This document shows, in pieces, positions 1-6,977 of a stretch of DNA of 62,171 bases. The notes beneath the pieces are model-generated. The model saw nothing but the letters and a program-made list of their open reading frames with translations. It did not search any database and had not been told where the DNA came from. The translations under genes were made by a program, and so were the position numbers. The DNA is from UMGS621 sp964468815. Lineage in GTDB: Bacteria > Bacillota > Clostridia > Christensenellales > Borkfalkiaceae. Numbering within the stretch: position 1 is the stretch's first letter; each line of letters starts with the position of its first letter. The stretch covers positions 1 through 62,171 of the forward strand of contig CAYXWN010000005.1 in assembly GCA_964468815.1 (NCBI GenBank). Direction: 5' to 3'.

Positions 1-160
1 ATAAACGCTGAAAGCATCTAAGCGTGAAACTCGCCTCAAGATAAGATATCCCATAACGTAAGTTAGTAAGACCCCTCAAAGACAATGAGGTTGATAGGTC
101 GGAGGTGTAAACGCAGTAATGTGTAAGCTGACCGATACTAATAGGTCGAGGGCTTGATCT
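1..160 (+). rRNA. rrl: 23S ribosomal RNA, 3' end (partial)
   Basis: The first 160 bases match the conserved 3' end of bacterial 23S rRNA, including the closing segment ACCGATACTAATAGGTCGAG. The 5' part lies outside the window. The plus-strand order 23S then 5S is the usual rRNA operon order. Starting inside an rRNA gene is typical of a contig that broke at a multicopy rRNA operon. The exact 3' end is placed near base 160 by similarity only. Confidence 0.93.
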
Positions 161-338
161 CAGAAATGAGAAAGAAGAGCGAATTAAATACAAAGAAACT
201 TATGCGGACTTAAAAGAGCTGAGCCAAGAAGAAGTACAGGAAAAGAAAGAGTCAGAGATTCTATGCAGTTGTCAGGTTACCGAAAGGAAAACTTGAAAGA
301 AAGAGATATATACGAGGGAGACCTCGAATATATACCAT

Positions 339-454
339 AGCAGTGACGATGGCGGTGAGGATCCACCTGTTCTCATCCCGAACACAGAAGTTAAGCTCAC
401 CTGCGCCGAAGGTACTTTGCGGGCGACCGCACGGAAGACTAGGTCGTTGCTGCT
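339..454 (+). rRNA. rrf: 5S ribosomal RNA
   Basis: The 5' segment AGCAGTGACGATGGC pairs with the 3' segment GTCGTTGCTGCT to form the closing helix, allowing G-U pairs. The conserved loop sequence CCCGAACACAGAAGTTAAGC lies in the middle. The length of about 116 nt is normal. It sits about 180 nt after 23S, and the spacer holds a small hairpin (CGAGG-GAGA-CCTCG near 311-326) but no tRNA. It is followed by an intrinsic terminator. Confidence 0.93.
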
Positions 455-461
455 TTTCATT

Positions 462-491
462 AAGACTTGTCGTAATGGCAAGTCTTTTTTC
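462..491 (+). terminator. Intrinsic terminator of the rRNA operon
   Basis: AAGACTTG (462-469) pairs with CAAGTCTT (479-486) over a 9-nt loop, followed by a T-rich tract. It lies 8 nt after 5S rRNA and no tRNA gene follows, so the operon ends here. Confidence 0.85.
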
Positions 492-827
492 TATCTGAAA
501 AATTTACGGAAATGTTGTTGGAAACAACAAATTTAGGGTTAGTTGTTCTAAATTTCCATGCTAAAAAAGGGAAATACATCTAATTTTATCTGTTTAGTAT
601 GTTTTTTGCAAATAAATTGCAAAAAACGATTGCTAAGAGCGAAAAAACAGAAGGCTAAGCCAAAACTGCAATGGACATAGTTTTTTTAGAAAAATAAAAA
701 TTTATAGGTAATTGCACTTTCAAGCGGTCAAAAAACAAGAACTTGGATTTATCCTCCAAGTTCTTGTTTGTCTATGTGCCAAGGCGCACAACCGAGCATT
801 TTTATATTCGATATAAATATATCCAAA
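492..827. other. Intergenic, AT-rich, no gene seen
   Basis: No open frame with protein-like composition or ribosome binding site was seen. The stretch holds an 11-bp perfect hairpin at 601-627 (arms GTTTTTTGCAA and TTGCAAAAAAC, 5-nt loop) and the minus-strand terminator at 729-767. Confidence 0.6.
729..767 (-). terminator. Minus-strand intrinsic terminator after the permease remnant
   Basis: A perfect 13-bp stem (735-747 with 755-767) has a 7-nt loop. On the minus strand it is followed by a run of T (complement of 730-735). It lies about 60 nt past the stop codon of the permease fragment, so it once terminated that operon. Confidence 0.8.
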
Positions 828-920
828 TTATTCCGTGCGGAGCGCGACGGCGGGTTCTTTTTTCGCGGCTATTTTCGCAGGGATAAGGCTTGCGATTAAA
901 AGCAATACGACACTCAATAT
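828..920 (-). pseudogene. C-terminal remnant of a FtsX/MacB-type ABC transporter permease
   Basis: On the minus strand the frame ending at the TAA complementary to 828-830 reads VVLLLIASLIPAK, then IAAKKEPAVALRTE and stop. This is the classic last membrane helix and tail of FtsX/MacB-type permeases (IPAR-aa-DP-eALR-E). Only about 30 residues remain of a protein usually 380 residues or longer. It has no start codon of its own. Upstream on the minus strand it runs straight into the truncated response regulator in another frame. A terminator follows at 729-767. The family call rests on this short but characteristic tail. Confidence 0.75.
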
Positions 921-1099
921 CCGTCCATCTTCGGCATCATAATATCGGCGATGATTAAATCTACGGCTATCTTATCGAGCACGGTAAGCGCTTTTTCGCC
1001 GTCCGCCGCGCCGTAACTTTGATAGCCGTTATCATTCAACGCCTGACAAAACATTTCCCTAATATCGATATTATCTTCTACCACGAGTATATTAACCAT
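914..1099 (-). pseudogene. Truncated response regulator receiver domain (N-terminal fragment)
   Basis: The fragment reads MVNILVVEDN, then receiver-domain sequence up to IADIMMPKMDGY, and stops. The acidic pair (ED) near residue 8 and the phospho-acceptor Asp in IADIMMP are present. The rest of the receiver domain and the whole DNA-binding domain are missing. The start at 1099 is chosen because GTGAGG sits just upstream; an ATG at 1111 is in frame but lacks a good site. The stop arises where the sequence joins the permease tail. OmpR-type regulators are about 225 residues, so this is about one quarter. It is probably non-functional. Confidence 0.75.
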
Positions 1100-1273
1100 A
1101 TTGTGCCTCACTGTATCATTTGCCTATGGCGATGAATTTTACGATTAAAACCCGTTTTTATAAAAAATATTTATTACGTTGGTGAGAAGCGGTTGCGTGT
1201 TGATTCGGTAACCGTTTTTACCGTATAAAAGAAATCGGTTGAAAAATATTTTTAAAAAAATTGCAAAAAATAC

Positions 1274-1301
1274 TTGACATTGAAAAATAACGTGCTATAA
1301 T
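1274..1301 (+). promoter_or_regulatory. Sigma-A-type promoter of hsp20
   Basis: TTGACA (1274-1279) and TATAAT (1296-1301) are both perfect consensus with a 16-bp spacer. The CIRCE-like operator begins 2 nt after the -10 box, so repressor binding would block the transcription start. Confidence 0.88.
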
Positions 1302-1302
1302 A

Positions 1303-1329
1303 TTAGCAAACAACGAAAGAGAGTGCTAA
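1303..1329 (+). promoter_or_regulatory. CIRCE-like HrcA operator upstream of hsp20
   Basis: The sequence is TTAGCAAAC, 9 nt, GAGTGCTAA. The CIRCE consensus is TTAGCACTC-N9-GAGTGCTAA, so the right arm is perfect and the left arm has two mismatches. A second copy of the half-site GAGTGCTAA follows at 1344-1352. HrcA is the known CIRCE repressor in Firmicutes; its gene is not in this window. Confidence 0.8.
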
Positions 1330-1389
1330 CAGTTAAGATAATTGAGTGCTAAAACTTGCGTTGAAAAAAATCAAAAGGAGAATCAGATT

Positions 1390-1818
1390 ATGAAATACGA
1401 AATTACACACAGAAACAACAGAGAGGTCAGTCCGTTCAGCATTTTTGAGGACGCCTTCAACGATTGGTTCAGACCTGCTTACGATCATTGCGATTCGGTT
1501 ATGAAGACGGATATCAAGGAGAACGAAAGCAATTACGAAATGGAAATCGAAATGCCCGGATTCAACAAGAGCGATATCAACGTATCGTTATCGGACGGCT
1601 ATTTGACCATTGCCGCCAACAAGAGCGAAAAGAACGACGACGGAGAAAAGAAGAACTATATCCGTCGGGAACGCAGTTTTTCGGCAAAGCGTAGTTTTTA
1701 CGTCGGCGATGTCGATGAAAGTCAAATCAAAGCAAAATATGAAAACGGCGTTTTGAATCTCATTGTTCCCAAAGAAGATCAGACGAGAAAACTTCCGAGG
1801 GGAATTGAAATCGAATAA
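1390..1818 (+). CDS. hsp20: Small heat-shock protein, Hsp20/alpha-crystallin family
   Basis: This 142-residue ATP-independent holdase binds unfolding proteins in the cytoplasm and keeps them refoldable. The alpha-crystallin domain spans about residues 35-125, with MEIEMPGFNKSDI near its start and the diagnostic GVLNLIVPK near its end. The C-terminal IEI matches the I-x-I motif used in oligomer assembly. The start is ATG 1390 because AAAGGAG lies 9 nt upstream; an in-frame earlier start at 1342 overlaps the operator half-site and has no ribosome site. It is monocistronic, with its own consensus promoter and a CIRCE-like operator, so heat induction through HrcA is expected. Confidence 0.93.
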   Translation: MKYEITHRNNREVSPFSIFEDAFNDWFRPAYDHCDSVMKTDIKENESNYEMEIEMPGFNKSDINVSLSDGYLTIAANKSEKNDDGEKKNYIRRERSFSAKRSFYVGDVDESQIKAKYENGVLNLIVPKEDQTRKLPRGIEIE

Positions 1819-1826
1819 GTAAAAAT

Positions 1827-1866
1827 GCCGCCTCAGCAAAGAAACTTGTTTTTTTGCTGAGGCGGC
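1827..1866 (+). terminator. Hairpin after hsp20
   Basis: A 14-bp stem (1827-1840 with 1853-1866) begins 8 nt after the hsp20 stop codon. No T tract follows, so it may be a weak terminator or an mRNA 3'-end stabiliser. A stem with a T tract follows at 2002-2045. Confidence 0.6.
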
Positions 1867-2001
1867 GATCATCGGAGAATCGGTTTGCTTTTGTTTTTTA
1901 AGAAAGAAACTTGATAAAACCCGATTGCAAGGCAATAAACGCGTGAAAAAAGCCGTTCGTCGTTAAGGCTTTCTTCTCACGACAACTAAGAATTTGATAA
2001 T

Positions 2002-2045
2002 GCGCGCGCCTACGTTCGCTTGAGCGGATCGGCGCGTGTTTTTTT
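2002..2045 (+). terminator. Intrinsic terminator, plus strand
   Basis: A GC-rich stem (GCGCGCC 2004-2010 with GGCGCGT 2031-2037) is followed by a run of eight or more T. With no gene between it and hsp20, it is probably the backup terminator of hsp20. Confidence 0.65.
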
Positions 2046-2054
2046 AGACAAGAA

Positions 2055-2132
2055 AAAAGGATAACGAAATCAATATGCCCCCAAAGATGAGAGAAACTTT
2101 GGGAAGTGCATATCAAAACGCGTTATCCTTTT
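2055..2132 (-). terminator. Long nested-stem terminator of fba
   Basis: The outer 12-bp stem (2055-2066 with 2121-2132) encloses two further stems: ATATGC/GCATAT and CCAAAG/CTTTGG. On the minus strand the outer stem ends in a T run, and it lies 40 nt after the fba stop codon. It is unusually large for an intrinsic terminator (78 nt). Confidence 0.75.
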
Positions 2133-2171
2133 GCTTTAATCTTTTTTAAGACGTTCGTTTAAGACGGAACG

Positions 2172-3119
2172 TTATCTACATTCGTCGGCTTTGCCTGCGC
2201 ACCCGAGGACGTTGACCAACTTGTGTTCGACCATTTTCTGAATCGCCAAGCGCGCGTCGCCCAAATATTGACGGGGATCGAAATGCGAGGGCTCTTCGCT
2301 GAAATGCTTGCGGATTGCCGCCGTGCACGCTACGCGCAAGTCGGAATCAATGTTGATTTTACAGACTGCCATTTTGGCTGCCTGACGAAGCATTTCTTCG
2401 GGGATTCCGATTGCGTCCGGCATTTGTCCGCCGTAGCTGTTGATGACCTTGACGAGATCTTGCGGAACGGAAGACGCGCCGTGCAATACGATGGGGAAGC
2501 CGGGAAGCCGTTTCGCGACCTCTTCCAAAATATCGAAGCGGAGTTGCGGTTTCATGCCGGGCTTGAATTTATATGCGCCGTGGCTTGTTCCGATTGCGAT
2601 TGCGAGAGAATCAATTCCCGTTTTGGTTGCAAATTCGTAAACTTCGTCCGGATCGGTGAACTGTGCGTCTTTCGCGCTGACCTTAACCGCGTCTTCGATC
2701 CCTGCGAGTTTGCCGAGTTCTGCTTCGACTACGACGCCGTGATCGTGCGCGTAATTGACGACTTCGCGCGTGATGCGGATATTTTCGTCTAACGCGTATT
2801 TGGAAGCGTCGATCATGACGGAAGTGAATCCGTTTTCGATACAACTCTTGCAGAGGTCGAAAGAATCGCCGTGATCCAAATGAAGGGCAATGGGAAGCCC
2901 GGAGGTTTCAGCCGCCGCGTCTACCAATTTTTTGAGGTATACGGGATCGGCGTATTTTCTCGCGCCTGCGGAAACCTGTAAGATGAGGGGAGCGTTTTGC
3001 GCGACGCCTGCGTTTACGATTCCCTGGATAATTTCCATATCGTTGACGTTAAAAGCGCCGATCGCATAACCGTTTTGATAACTTTGTTCAAACATTTTTT
3101 TGGTTGTGACCAGTGGCAT
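2172..3119 (-). CDS. fba: Class II fructose-1,6-bisphosphate aldolase
   Basis: This 315-residue zinc enzyme reversibly splits fructose 1,6-bisphosphate into dihydroxyacetone phosphate and glyceraldehyde 3-phosphate in glycolysis and gluconeogenesis. Visible motifs are LHLDHGDS (His80, Asp82 and His83, metal and proton-transfer residues), SHGAYK and LHGASSV (further zinc and phosphate ligands) and INIDSDLR. The start is set at the ATG complementary to 3117-3119, which has GGAGG 8 nt upstream; a longer in-frame extension to 3242 would run through the ribosome site and the leader. It is monocistronic with its own promoter and a long terminator. GAPDH, which acts next in the pathway, is close by but on the other strand. 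Confidence 0.96.
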   Translation of the reverse strand: MPLVTTKKMFEQSYQNGYAIGAFNVNDMEIIQGIVNAGVAQNAPLILQVSAGARKYADPVYLKKLVDAAAETSGLPIALHLDHGDSFDLCKSCIENGFTSVMIDASKYALDENIRITREVVNYAHDHGVVVEAELGKLAGIEDAVKVSAKDAQFTDPDEVYEFATKTGIDSLAIAIGTSHGAYKFKPGMKPQLRFDILEEVAKRLPGFPIVLHGASSVPQDLVKVINSYGGQMPDAIGIPEEMLRQAAKMAVCKINIDSDLRVACTAAIRKHFSEEPSHFDPRQYLGDARLAIQKMVEHKLVNVLGCAGKADECR

Positions 3120-3246
3120 AAAAGACCTCCGAAATTTGATTGAATTTGATAACGACGGACGGATTTTTCTTTTTCCGTTAAGGTGTGAAAAAGCGATTTT
3201 CCCGACCGATCCGCACAAAAACCGCAAAAACGGATTTTGCATTTCT

Positions 3247-3274
3247 ATTATAACATAATTTTACGGAATTGCAA
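3247..3274 (-). promoter_or_regulatory. Promoter of fba
   Basis: Read on the minus strand: TTGCAA (complement of 3269-3274), 16-bp spacer, TATAAT (complement of 3247-3252). This implies a leader of about 120 nt before the fba start. No riboswitch fold was recognised in the leader. Confidence 0.65.
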
Positions 3275-3307
3275 ATACTTTCTTTGAGAAAAATCAAAGA
3301 AAAATCT

Positions 3308-3336
3308 TTGCAATTTTATTCAAAGAGTGTTATCAT
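3308..3336 (+). promoter_or_regulatory. Promoter of the M29 aminopeptidase gene
   Basis: TTGCAA (3308-3313), 17-bp spacer, TATCAT (3331-3336). It is divergent from the fba promoter, so the 270-nt region drives both genes. Confidence 0.55.
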
Positions 3337-3392
3337 TATAGGGAACGAATTGCGGAGCGTTCCGCAGAATAAACGAAAAGAAGGAAAAAATC

Positions 3393-4508
3393 ATGAAAGA
3401 TCCCAGAATTGAAAGATTGGCAAAGTTGTTAGTCAATTATTCGGTCAAGGTGCAAAAGGGCGAAAAAGTTTTAATCGAAGCGTTCGATATCGATTATATG
3501 CTCGTGACCGAACTTGTAAAAGAAGTTTACCGCGTGGGCGGTTATCCGTTCGTCGAAATGGTGAACAATCGCGTTCAGCGTGAAATTTTAATGGGCGCGG
3601 GCGAAGAAGAGTGCAAACTCCGCGCGAAATACGCCGCTTACCGCATGAACGATATGGACGCGTACATCGGCGTTCGCGGCGGTGAAAACACCAGCGAACT
3701 TTCGGACGTTCCGGCATTTAACAGACAAATGGACGCGCAATATTATTCGCACCCCGTTCATCACGAAATCCGCGTAAAAAAGACGAAGTGGGTTGTGCTC
3801 CGTTATCCCAACCCCTCGATGGCGCAGTTGGCGGATATGTCCACCGAGGCGTTTGAGAATTTCTATTTCGACGTTTGCACGTTGGATTATTCCAAAATGG
3901 ATCGCGCGATGGACGCGCTCGCCGCGTTGATGAATCGGACGGATCGCGTTCGGTTGGTCGCGCCGGGGACGGATTTGTCCTTTTCGATCAAGGGGATCGG
4001 CAGTCAAAAGTGTGCGGGCACGATGAATATCCCGGACGGCGAGGTGTATTCCGCGCCCGTCAGAGATTCGGTAAACGGCGTTATCACTTACAACGCTCCC
4101 TCGATTACGGGCGGCGTGAAATACGAGAACGTGAAATTGACCTTTAAGGACGGCAAGATCGTGGACGCGACGGGTAATTATCCGGACAAAATCAACGATA
4201 TTTTCAACACGGACGAGGGGGCTCGTTACGTCGGGGAATTTGCGATCGGCGTGAATCCTTTCATCAACCAACCGATGGGGGATATTCTGTTCGACGAGAA
4301 GATCGCCGGTTCGATCCATTTTACGCCGGGTGCTTGCTATGACGATTGTTACAACGGAAACGTCTCCGCGATCCATTGGGATTTGGTGTTGATCATGACG
4401 CCCGAATACGGCGGCGGCGAGATTTGGTTCGACGACGTGCTGATCCGCAAGGACGGTTTATTCGTAATTGACGAATTAAAGGGCTTAAACCCCGAAAATT
4501 TAAAGTAA
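3393..4508 (+). CDS. Aminopeptidase, M29 (AmpS/PepS/aminopeptidase T) family
   Basis: This 371-residue protein is predicted to be a cytoplasmic two-metal exopeptidase that trims N-terminal residues from peptides. Family motifs are in order: NIPDGEVYSAP (metal-binding Glu), GEFAIGVNPF (second Glu), GSIHFTPG (His) and SAIHWDL (His328 and Asp330 as ligands). The length is slightly below the roughly 410 residues of the characterised members but is common in clostridial homologues. The start has AGAAGGA upstream. It stands alone between the fba promoter region and the gap promoter. No terminator was seen after it. Specificity cannot be read from the sequence. Confidence 0.9.
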   Translation: MKDPRIERLAKLLVNYSVKVQKGEKVLIEAFDIDYMLVTELVKEVYRVGGYPFVEMVNNRVQREILMGAGEEECKLRAKYAAYRMNDMDAYIGVRGGENTSELSDVPAFNRQMDAQYYSHPVHHEIRVKKTKWVVLRYPNPSMAQLADMSTEAFENFYFDVCTLDYSKMDRAMDALAALMNRTDRVRLVAPGTDLSFSIKGIGSQKCAGTMNIPDGEVYSAPVRDSVNGVITYNAPSITGGVKYENVKLTFKDGKIVDATGNYPDKINDIFNTDEGARYVGEFAIGVNPFINQPMGDILFDEKIAGSIHFTPGACYDDCYNGNVSAIHWDLVLIMTPEYGGGEIWFDDVLIRKDGLFVIDELKGLNPENLK

Positions 4509-4533
4509 TTTCGCTTCTTCCTTTCAAAAAGAT

Positions 4534-4562
4534 TTGACTTGAAAAGGACGAAACGATATAAT
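4534..4562 (+). promoter_or_regulatory. Promoter of gap
   Basis: TTGACT (4534-4539), 17-bp spacer, TATAAT (4557-4562). This is a near-consensus housekeeping promoter, as expected for a highly expressed glycolytic gene. Confidence 0.85.
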
Positions 4563-4603
4563 AAGTAAGGATAAAAAAGAAAAATCAAAACGGAGGATAT
4601 ATT

Positions 4604-5623
4604 ATGGCAAAGGTAACTAAGGTCGGTATCAACGGATTCGGCCGCATCGGCAGATTGGCGTTCAGACAAATGTTCGGCGCCGAGGGCTACGAAATCGTTG
4701 CAATCAACGACTTGACGGACGCAAAAATGCTGGCGCATCTTTTAAAGTACGATTCTTCGCAGGGCAGATACGCTCTCGCGGATAAGGTTGAGGCGAAGGA
4801 AAATTCCATCGTCGTAGACGGAAAAGAGATCGTCATTTATGCGGAAAAGGACGCGAAGAACATTCCTTGGGCAAAGCACGACGTAGACGTCGTTCTCGAA
4901 TGTACGGGCTTCTATACGTCCAAAGAAAAGGCTTCCGCTCACTTGGAAGCAGGTGCGAAGAAAGTTGTTATTTCCGCTCCCGCGGGCAACGATCTTCCCA
5001 CTATCGTTTACAGCGTTAACGAAAAGACGCTCACGAAGGAAGACAAGATTATTTCGGCGGCTTCCTGCACCACGAACTGCCTTGCTCCCATGGCGAATAC
5101 GCTCAATCAGATCGCTCCCATCGAAAGCGGCATCATGTCCACCATTCACGCTTACACGGGCGATCAGATGGTTTTGGACGGACCGCACAGAAAGGGCGAT
5201 TTAAGACGTGCAAGAGCGGCTGCGGTCAATATCGTTCCGAACAGCACGGGTGCGGCGAAAGCGATCGGTCTCGTCATTCCCGAATTGAACGGCAAATTGA
5301 TCGGTTCTGCGCAGCGCGTACCCGTTCCTACCGGTTCTACCACGATTTTGGTAGCGGTTTGCAAGGGCAACGTAACGAAGGAACAGATCAACGCAGGTAT
5401 GAAAGCGGCGGCTTCCGCGTCTTTCGGTTATACCGAAGAACCCCTCGTTTCTTCCGACATTATCGGCATTACCTACGGCTCTTTGTTCGACGCAACGCAG
5501 ACGATGGTAAAATATATGCCCGAAACGGATACCACGCAGGTACAGGTCGTTTCTTGGTACGATAACGAAAACTCCTATACCAGCCAGATGGTCAGAACCA
5601 TTAAATATTTCTCCGAAATCTAA
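4604..5623 (+). CDS. gap: Glyceraldehyde-3-phosphate dehydrogenase
   Basis: This 339-residue cytoplasmic enzyme oxidises and phosphorylates glyceraldehyde 3-phosphate to 1,3-bisphosphoglycerate with NAD+. The Rossmann motif INGFGRIGR lies at residues 9-17. The catalytic Cys155 is in SAASCTTNCL and the active-site His is in HAYTGDQ. The C-terminal WYDNENSYTSQM is the usual signature. CGGAGG precedes the ATG by 8 nt. The gene is flanked by its own consensus promoter and an intrinsic terminator, with no pgk or tpiA next to it. Full length and intact. The residue after the Rossmann strand (IVAINDLTD) is Asp, which fits preference for NAD+. Confidence 0.97.
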   Translation: MAKVTKVGINGFGRIGRLAFRQMFGAEGYEIVAINDLTDAKMLAHLLKYDSSQGRYALADKVEAKENSIVVDGKEIVIYAEKDAKNIPWAKHDVDVVLECTGFYTSKEKASAHLEAGAKKVVISAPAGNDLPTIVYSVNEKTLTKEDKIISAASCTTNCLAPMANTLNQIAPIESGIMSTIHAYTGDQMVLDGPHRKGDLRRARAAAVNIVPNSTGAAKAIGLVIPELNGKLIGSAQRVPVPTGSTTILVAVCKGNVTKEQINAGMKAAASASFGYTEEPLVSSDIIGITYGSLFDATQTMVKYMPETDTTQVQVVSWYDNENSYTSQMVRTIKYFSEI

Positions 5624-5633
5624 TCGGATTAGA

Positions 5634-5662
5634 AAAAAGCCGCGGAACACCGCGGCTTTTTC
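5634..5662 (+). terminator. Terminator of gap
   Basis: AAAAGCCGCG pairs with CGCGGCTTTT over a short loop and ends in a T tract, 12 nt after the gap stop codon. Confidence 0.9.
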
Positions 5663-5722
5663 ATTTTACCGAACGGGAAACGGCGCTTTTATAAAACGGT
5701 TTGAAAAATAAGGCGAAACCGA

Positions 5723-5751
5723 TTGAAAAAAGCGAGATTTTGTGATAGAAT
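5723..5751 (+). promoter_or_regulatory. Promoter of the TfoX-N gene
   Basis: TTGAAA (5723-5728), 17-bp spacer, TAGAAT (5746-5751), 30 nt before the start codon. Confidence 0.7.
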
Positions 5752-5781
5752 AGAAAAAACGAAAATGGAATCGGCGAGCGT

Positions 5782-6099
5782 ATGGCTTCGAGGAAAAAAT
5801 ATTTGGATTTTATATTAGAGCAGTTATCCGATTTGGACGGAATCACGTATCGCGCGATGATGGGTGAGTATCTTATTTATTATCGCGGAAAAATCGTTTG
5901 CGAGATCTGCGACGATCGGTTGCTGGTAAAGCCCGTTCCGTCTGCCGTCGCCTTAATGCCGGACGCGGTTTACGAGTCGCCCTACGAGGGCGCGAAAAAG
6001 ATGTTGTTGGTTGACAACGTTGACGACAAGTCGTTTTTAACGCAATTAGTGCTTGCCGTGTACGAAGAACTTCCTTTGCCAAAGAAAAAGAAGGCTTGA
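5782..6099 (+). CDS. TfoX N-terminal domain protein
   Basis: A 105-residue stand-alone TfoX_N-type domain. The pattern is typical: a short helix, TYRAMMGEYLIYYRGKIV (the R-x-MMGEY-iYy-G core), DRLLVKP, and a C-terminal SPYEGAKKML-LVDNVDD-FL segment. In gamma-proteobacteria TfoX/Sxy controls competence, but most short Firmicute versions have no proven role, so no competence function is claimed. The basic tail KKKKA may contact nucleic acid or membrane. It has its own promoter and shares a bidirectional terminator with ferritin. The ribosome site is weak. Confidence 0.85.
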   Translation: MASRKKYLDFILEQLSDLDGITYRAMMGEYLIYYRGKIVCEICDDRLLVKPVPSAVALMPDAVYESPYEGAKKMLLVDNVDDKSFLTQLVLAVYEELPLPKKKKA

Positions 6100-6151
6100 A
6101 TTTCGGCAAAGAAAGTATGCTTGTGAAAAAATAATCAAGTTTAAGAAACGG

Positions 6152-6190
6152 AAAACGGCGCGACAGCATTTAGACTGTCGCGCCGTTTTT
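6152..6190. terminator. Bidirectional terminator between TfoX-N and ferritin genes
   Basis: AAAACGGCGCGACAG pairs with CTGTCGCGCCGTTTT over an 8-nt loop. A-runs and T-runs on both sides let it serve the plus-strand TfoX-N gene and the minus-strand ferritin gene. Confidence 0.88.
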
Positions 6191-6223
6191 GAAATAAAAA
6201 TCATAACGTAACGTTCTGTTCGA

Positions 6224-6733
6224 TTAAAGCACCAAAGAGGGGGCTGTATATACGCGAGCGGCAAGTTCGTTGTCTAACATATAAAGCCCTTTTGCGTCGC
6301 TGCCGAATAATTCGAATTTTTTGATCAGATCGTCCGCATTCTTCTCTTCTTCGCCTTGTTCTTTTACGAACCAATCCAAAAACTGCATGGTTCTGAAATC
6401 CTTATTTTCATATGCCGCGCCGTAAATCGTGTTGATAAGAGAGGTGACGTAGCGTTCGTGTTTTGCGCCTGTTTGCAGAATTTCCATTGCGGTTTTGGCG
6501 GTGTTTTCCGGCTTTGCGATTGCTTCCAAAACTACCTTTTCGCCGTTGTTTTGTAAATATTGCAACATCAGCGTCGCATGGTCGCGTTCTTCTTGCGCCT
6601 GTATTTTGTACCAATTTCCGAAGCCGTCCAAACCTTCGTCATAGAAGAAATTGGAAAAATCAAGATAAAGGTACGCCGAATAAAATTCTTTGTTGATTTG
6701 TTCGTTAATGAGATCTCTTACTTTTTTGTCCAT
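6224..6733 (-). CDS. ftnA: Non-heme bacterial ferritin
   Basis: This 169-residue subunit belongs to the 24-mer iron storage shell that oxidises Fe(II) and stores ferric mineral in the cytoplasm. The four-helix bundle is intact. Ferroxidase-centre residues are visible: Glu16 in NKEFYSAYLYL, Glu49 and His52 in QAQEERDHA, and a Glu in the KEQGEEEKNA helix. The length is close to the 165-175 typical of FtnA. Spacing (E-R-D-H) matches ferritin rather than the bacterioferritin heme site. GGAGAACGG precedes the start. A textbook promoter lies upstream; no Fur box was recognised. Confidence 0.94.
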   Translation of the reverse strand: MDKKVRDLINEQINKEFYSAYLYLDFSNFFYDEGLDGFGNWYKIQAQEERDHATLMLQYLQNNGEKVVLEAIAKPENTAKTAMEILQTGAKHERYVTSLINTIYGAAYENKDFRTMQFLDWFVKEQGEEEKNADDLIKKFELFGSDAKGLYMLDNELAARVYTAPSLVL

Positions 6734-6762
6734 ATCCGTTCTCCTTTTCGATCAATAATTCT

Positions 6763-6791
6763 ATTGTAACCTTTTGCTTACGGTTTGTCAA
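6763..6791 (-). promoter_or_regulatory. Promoter of ferritin
   Basis: On the minus strand: TTGACA (complement of 6786-6791), 17-bp spacer, TACAAT (complement of 6763-6768). The leader is about 25 nt. Confidence 0.85.
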
Positions 6792-6977
6792 TCATAAGGA
6801 AAGAAAAAGTGCGCGAGATTTTCGCGGGCTCGCTTTGTTTGGGCGTGCGCCCAATCAAAAAAGAGTTCTTTGTCGAATTTTGGAGAAGAGGGGGGATTCT
6901 TTTTTTAGATTCGAGGCGTCATTTGGTATAAGCCGCGTTTTTTTTCACATACTGCTGAGGAGAAAAAGGAGTACGGT

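Noticed and set aside
161..338. tRNA gene between 23S and 5S rRNA or after 5S
   Set aside because: No cloverleaf, T-loop GTTCGAATC-like sequence or CCA end was found. The small hairpin near 311-326 is not part of a tRNA.
272..481. Minus-strand open frame of 69 codons
   Set aside because: It lies across 5S rRNA and its terminator.
3120..3246. Riboswitch in the fba leader
   Set aside because: The leader of about 120 nt shows no fold or conserved core of a class I could recognise.
3588..4376. Long minus-strand open frame of 262 codons opposite the M29 aminopeptidase
   Set aside because: It is antisense to a clear gene, is rich in Arg and His from complementary codons, and has no known motif. 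Similar antisense frames (for example 18321-19202 and 36496-37356) are rejected for the same reason.
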